This document shows, one piece after another, positions 61,933 through 64,000 of a DNA stretch of 64,000 nt (positions within the stretch are counted from its first letter, which is position 1; each line of letters starts with the position of its first letter). The DNA is taken from positions 4,750,583 to 4,814,582 of the forward strand of contig NZ_CP087880.1 of the NCBI RefSeq assembly GCF_021172065.1, written 5' to 3'. The notes under the pieces were generated by a model, which made no database searches, had not been told where the DNA came from, and saw nothing but the letters and a program-made list of their open reading frames with translations. The translations under genes and the position numbers were made by a program. The stretch comes from Pseudocitrobacter corydidari (GTDB taxonomy: Bacteria > Pseudomonadota > Gammaproteobacteria > Enterobacterales > Enterobacteriaceae).

Positions 61933-61961
61933 TAAAAAAAAGGCCCTCCACAAAGGAGGGC
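61933..61961 (-). terminator. Terminator after ogl (minus strand)
   Basis: On the minus strand GCCCTCC / GGAGGGC forms a stem with a 5-nt loop, followed by a run of T (61941 down to 61933), downstream of the ogl stop. Confidence 0.9.
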
Positions 61962-62022
61962 AAGGCCAGTTACAGAAACACTACATCAAATACTCATTCA
62001 CTCATACTTCATATTCAGCCAT

Positions 62023-63198
62023 TCAGGCCTGAATGAAATCACGCTGCGCCGGAAGTTTGGCGATATAAAGCGCCGGTTTCCCGTCTTTGTCGGAGCTGAA
62101 CAGCACCGCGCCATCGTGTGGCAGGAAAGAAGGGTGCGGATGCGTGACCTGGCGGCTGTTTTGCACCGTCGCCCAGGAGGTGTCGTGACGCGCGATGCGG
62201 AAGTACGCTTTTTTCGCCACGTCGAAACCGTATAAATAGGGATCGTTGTCGATAGTGTAACCGCTGGTGTCTTTCACATCGACCGGCGTACCGGAACCGT
62301 CACCGACCAGCAGCGTACCGTCGAAGTTGCTCATCAGATGCGAACAGGCCGGCATCTGCATCAGCGCTTCGTTGACGCCGGTGTCCGGGTTATAACGATA
62401 AATCGTGCGACCCTGCTTGCCCTTCAGATAAGAGACATACACCAGCGCCGAACCGTTCGGTACCCAGAATTCATGGGTGCAGCTTTCGCCTTCCGCATGC
62501 TCTTTGACTTTGCGCACGTTGCTACCGTCTTCGTTTACCAGCCACATACGGGCATCGACCAGATCGTGCGGGCCTTCGTGGCAGAACGCGACGGTATTAT
62601 CATCGAACGGGCGATAAATGGGGTGGCCGAGCCAGTTTTTCTCTTCGTGAATAACTGAGCTTTCGCCGGTTTGCAGGTCAACGCGCAGCAGGCGGCAGTG
62701 CGGGCCTTTATGGAAGAAGTCGTGGAACAGCTGCCAGCTATTGAGCGGCGTCCAGTCACTTTTGGCAATCTCAATGCCCACCAGTTTGGTGCAATCGCTG
62801 TTGGAAACCCAGGTACCGTAGCCGACCCATTCGTCCGGCACGCGATACACTTCCCGCTCCACCAGGGTTTTCAGGTTAACTTCCAGCAGGGTGCGATCGT
62901 TTTTCACATAGTAGAGCGATTTGTCATCAGGCGAGAGAAAACCGCCGAAGGTGTTATCGCCTTCACCTTCCGTTAATTGCACCGCTTCTGCATTGGCGAC
63001 ATCCAGCAGGTAGTAGTTCCAGTGGCCGTCGAACTCACCCGCGAACAGCAGATGGCTGCCATCGTTGAAAAAGCACTTCTGATAGAAGTAGTTGCGATGA
63101 CAGGTGACTTCTGGTGGGGTTAAGCGGGTGACTTCCGCGCCTGTGTCTGGATCGCGGCTGACCTCATAGTTCAGTTTTACCCGCATACCTTTAGCCAT
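62023..63198 (-). CDS. ogl: Oligogalacturonide lyase (PL22)
   Basis: About 391 aa, the family length. A seven-bladed propeller enzyme that cleaves digalacturonates in the cytoplasm to 5-keto-4-deoxyuronate, which KduI then isomerises. Conserved segments include TCHRNYFYQKCFF, DDNTVAFCHEGPHDLVDARMWL and SWATVQNSRQVTHPHPSF with His ligands. ATG 63198 has GGAGT upstream; the longer frame to 63240 is rejected. Divergent from kduI. Confidence 0.95.
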   Translation of the reverse strand: MAKGMRVKLNYEVSRDPDTGAEVTRLTPPEVTCHRNYFYQKCFFNDGSHLLFAGEFDGHWNYYLLDVANAEAVQLTEGEGDNTFGGFLSPDDKSLYYVKNDRTLLEVNLKTLVEREVYRVPDEWVGYGTWVSNSDCTKLVGIEIAKSDWTPLNSWQLFHDFFHKGPHCRLLRVDLQTGESSVIHEEKNWLGHPIYRPFDDNTVAFCHEGPHDLVDARMWLVNEDGSNVRKVKEHAEGESCTHEFWVPNGSALVYVSYLKGKQGRTIYRYNPDTGVNEALMQMPACSHLMSNFDGTLLVGDGSGTPVDVKDTSGYTIDNDPYLYGFDVAKKAYFRIARHDTSWATVQNSRQVTHPHPSFLPHDGAVLFSSDKDGKPALYIAKLPAQRDFIQA

Positions 63199-63279
63199 GT
63201 TGCACTCCTTTTTCTCAAGCAATGGTGGCGTAAAGCTCACCGGCCGATGTGGATGTCGTTTTAAAAATGTAGTGATAAT

Positions 63280-63300
63280 TTATCAAAACATCGTTTCATT
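63280..63300. promoter_or_regulatory. KdgR-like box upstream of ogl
   Basis: Reverse strand AATGAAACGATGTTTTGAT matches the KdgR consensus closely. It lies about 90 bp before the ogl start. Confidence 0.6.
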
Positions 63301-63532
63301 GTTTGTGATGGTGAGCGCATTTTGTACGAAAAGGCAGTAAATTCAATCCAGAGGATGCTGTCCAACACGATGTCTCCATAAATGAACTTTGTTTTCTGAC
63401 GGATATTTCTCACATTTCAGTTAATTCTTAATGATTCTATTTTACTGAATTAAAAAGACTTTATTTTATCGCGGGCGATAAGGGGAGACATATTCGTGAT
63501 CGCTTCTGCATTTTCAGCAATATCACGCAGAA

Positions 63533-63553
63533 AAAGTGAAACGATGTTTTAAT
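63533..63553. promoter_or_regulatory. KdgR-like box upstream of kduI
   Basis: AAAGTGAAACGATGTTTTAAT shares the core TGAAACGATGTTTT with the ogl site; it lies about 110 bp before kduI. Confidence 0.6.
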
Positions 63554-63659
63554 TGTAATTGAAAACCCATTTCATCAGCGATAAGATGACCTCATTGACA
63601 AAGCGGAACCCTGTTTCAGGACGCTTAATAAAGATAAACAGATGGTCTGGAGGCATTCG

Positions 63660-64000
63660 GTGGACGTAAGACAAAGCATTCATAGTGAACATGCAAAAAC
63701 GCTGGATACGCAGGGCCTGCGCAACGAATTTCTCGTTGAGCAAGTCTTTGTCGCGGATGAGTACACCATGGTGTACAGCCACATCGACCGCATCATTGTC
63801 GGCGGCATTATGCCGGTGGCGAAAACCGTTTCTGTGGGCGGTGAAGTGGGCAAACAGCTGGGCGTGAGCTACTTCCTGGAGCGTCGTGAGCTGGGCGTTA
63901 TCAATATCGGCGGCGCAGGCACCATCACCGTTGACGGTAAATGTTATGAAATCGGCCATCGCGATGCGCTGTATGTCGGGAAAGGGGTGAAAGAAGTGGT
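63660..64000 (+). CDS. kduI: 5-keto-4-deoxyuronate isomerase KduI; 5' part
   Basis: The first 113 codons of KduI; the rest lies beyond the window. The start is GTG 63660 with GGAGG-like CTGGAGGC upstream, giving the family N-terminus VDVRQSIHSEHAKTLDTQG. The following DEYTMVYSHIDRIIVGG and SYFLERRELGVINIGGAG match E. coli KduI. It converts 5-keto-4-deoxyuronate to 2,5-diketo-3-deoxygluconate in pectin breakdown. Confidence 0.96.
   Translation, partial: MDVRQSIHSEHAKTLDTQGLRNEFLVEQVFVADEYTMVYSHIDRIIVGGIMPVAKTVSVGGEVGKQLGVSYFLERRELGVINIGGAGTITVDGKCYEIGHRDALYVGKGVKEV

Noticed and set aside
1..64000. CRISPR array
   Set aside because: I found no regularly spaced repeats of the needed length anywhere; the short repeats present are REP elements, att cores and IS ends.

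Overview
The window is chromosomal DNA of an Enterobacterales bacterium of the E. coli/Citrobacter/Enterobacter/Klebsiella type. Housekeeping proteins (GcvP, BglA, YqfB, SdhE, CptA, FldB, XerD, DsbC, RecJ, RF2, LysRS, ActS, YqeG, YqeF, KduI) look like close orthologues of E. coli proteins and keep much of the E. coli order between kduI and gcvP. REP/BIME-type repeats also fit this group. I cannot fix the genus from sequence alone.

Layout. 1-16.3 kb is conserved backbone: 3' part of gcvP, ygfF, bglA with an extra RpiR-type regulator, yqfB, trhA, an uncharacterised gene, ygfZ, sdhE-cptA, fldB, xerD-dsbC-recJ, prfB (with the programmed +1 frameshift) and lysS. A complete IS481-family element (16338-17622) sits inside a palindromic repeat between lysS and idi. 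18.3-22.2 kb carries a UbiD/UbiX-type hydroxyarylic acid decarboxylase pair, a DUF554 membrane protein and a divergent LysR regulator, followed by actS and the tRNA-Gly(CCC) gene glyU.

glyU is the target of a 9.25 kb integrative element (23189-32437) bounded by an 18-bp direct repeat of the tRNA 3' end. It encodes a tyrosine integrase, a NIPSNAP-like protein, a possible Rep protein with a ribbon-helix-helix protein, a serine recombinase, an AT-rich two-gene unit with a membrane protein, another membrane protein, an XRE regulator and a PD-(D/E)XK-like nuclease. The last items are possible defence cargo of unknown type.

32.4-42 kb holds accessory genes: a FhuE-like TonB receptor with an FAD/NAD(P)-binding partner, a LysR regulator, an MFS pump with a periplasmic alpha/beta hydrolase, a Bcr/CflA pump, a 28-codon hydrophobic ORF and a DUF1398-family gene without an ordinary start codon. 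42.3-56.3 kb is a tightly overlapping 17-gene aryl polyene operon on the minus strand (two ketosynthases, chain-length factor, ketoreductase, two dehydratases, two ACPs, AMP ligase, thioesterase, glycosyl/acyltransferases, LolA-like protein, RND-type exporter, lipoprotein, PPTase). No ammonia-lyase or methyltransferase is seen.

The right end returns to backbone: yqeG, a PACE-type efflux protein with a divergent LysR gene, yqeF behind a good CRP site, and a pectin-derived oligogalacturonide module (KdgM-type porin, ogl, kduI) with KdgR-like boxes. The stretch glyU-yqeG corresponds to the place where E. coli carries the ETT2 island, so this locus appears to be a variable hotspot.
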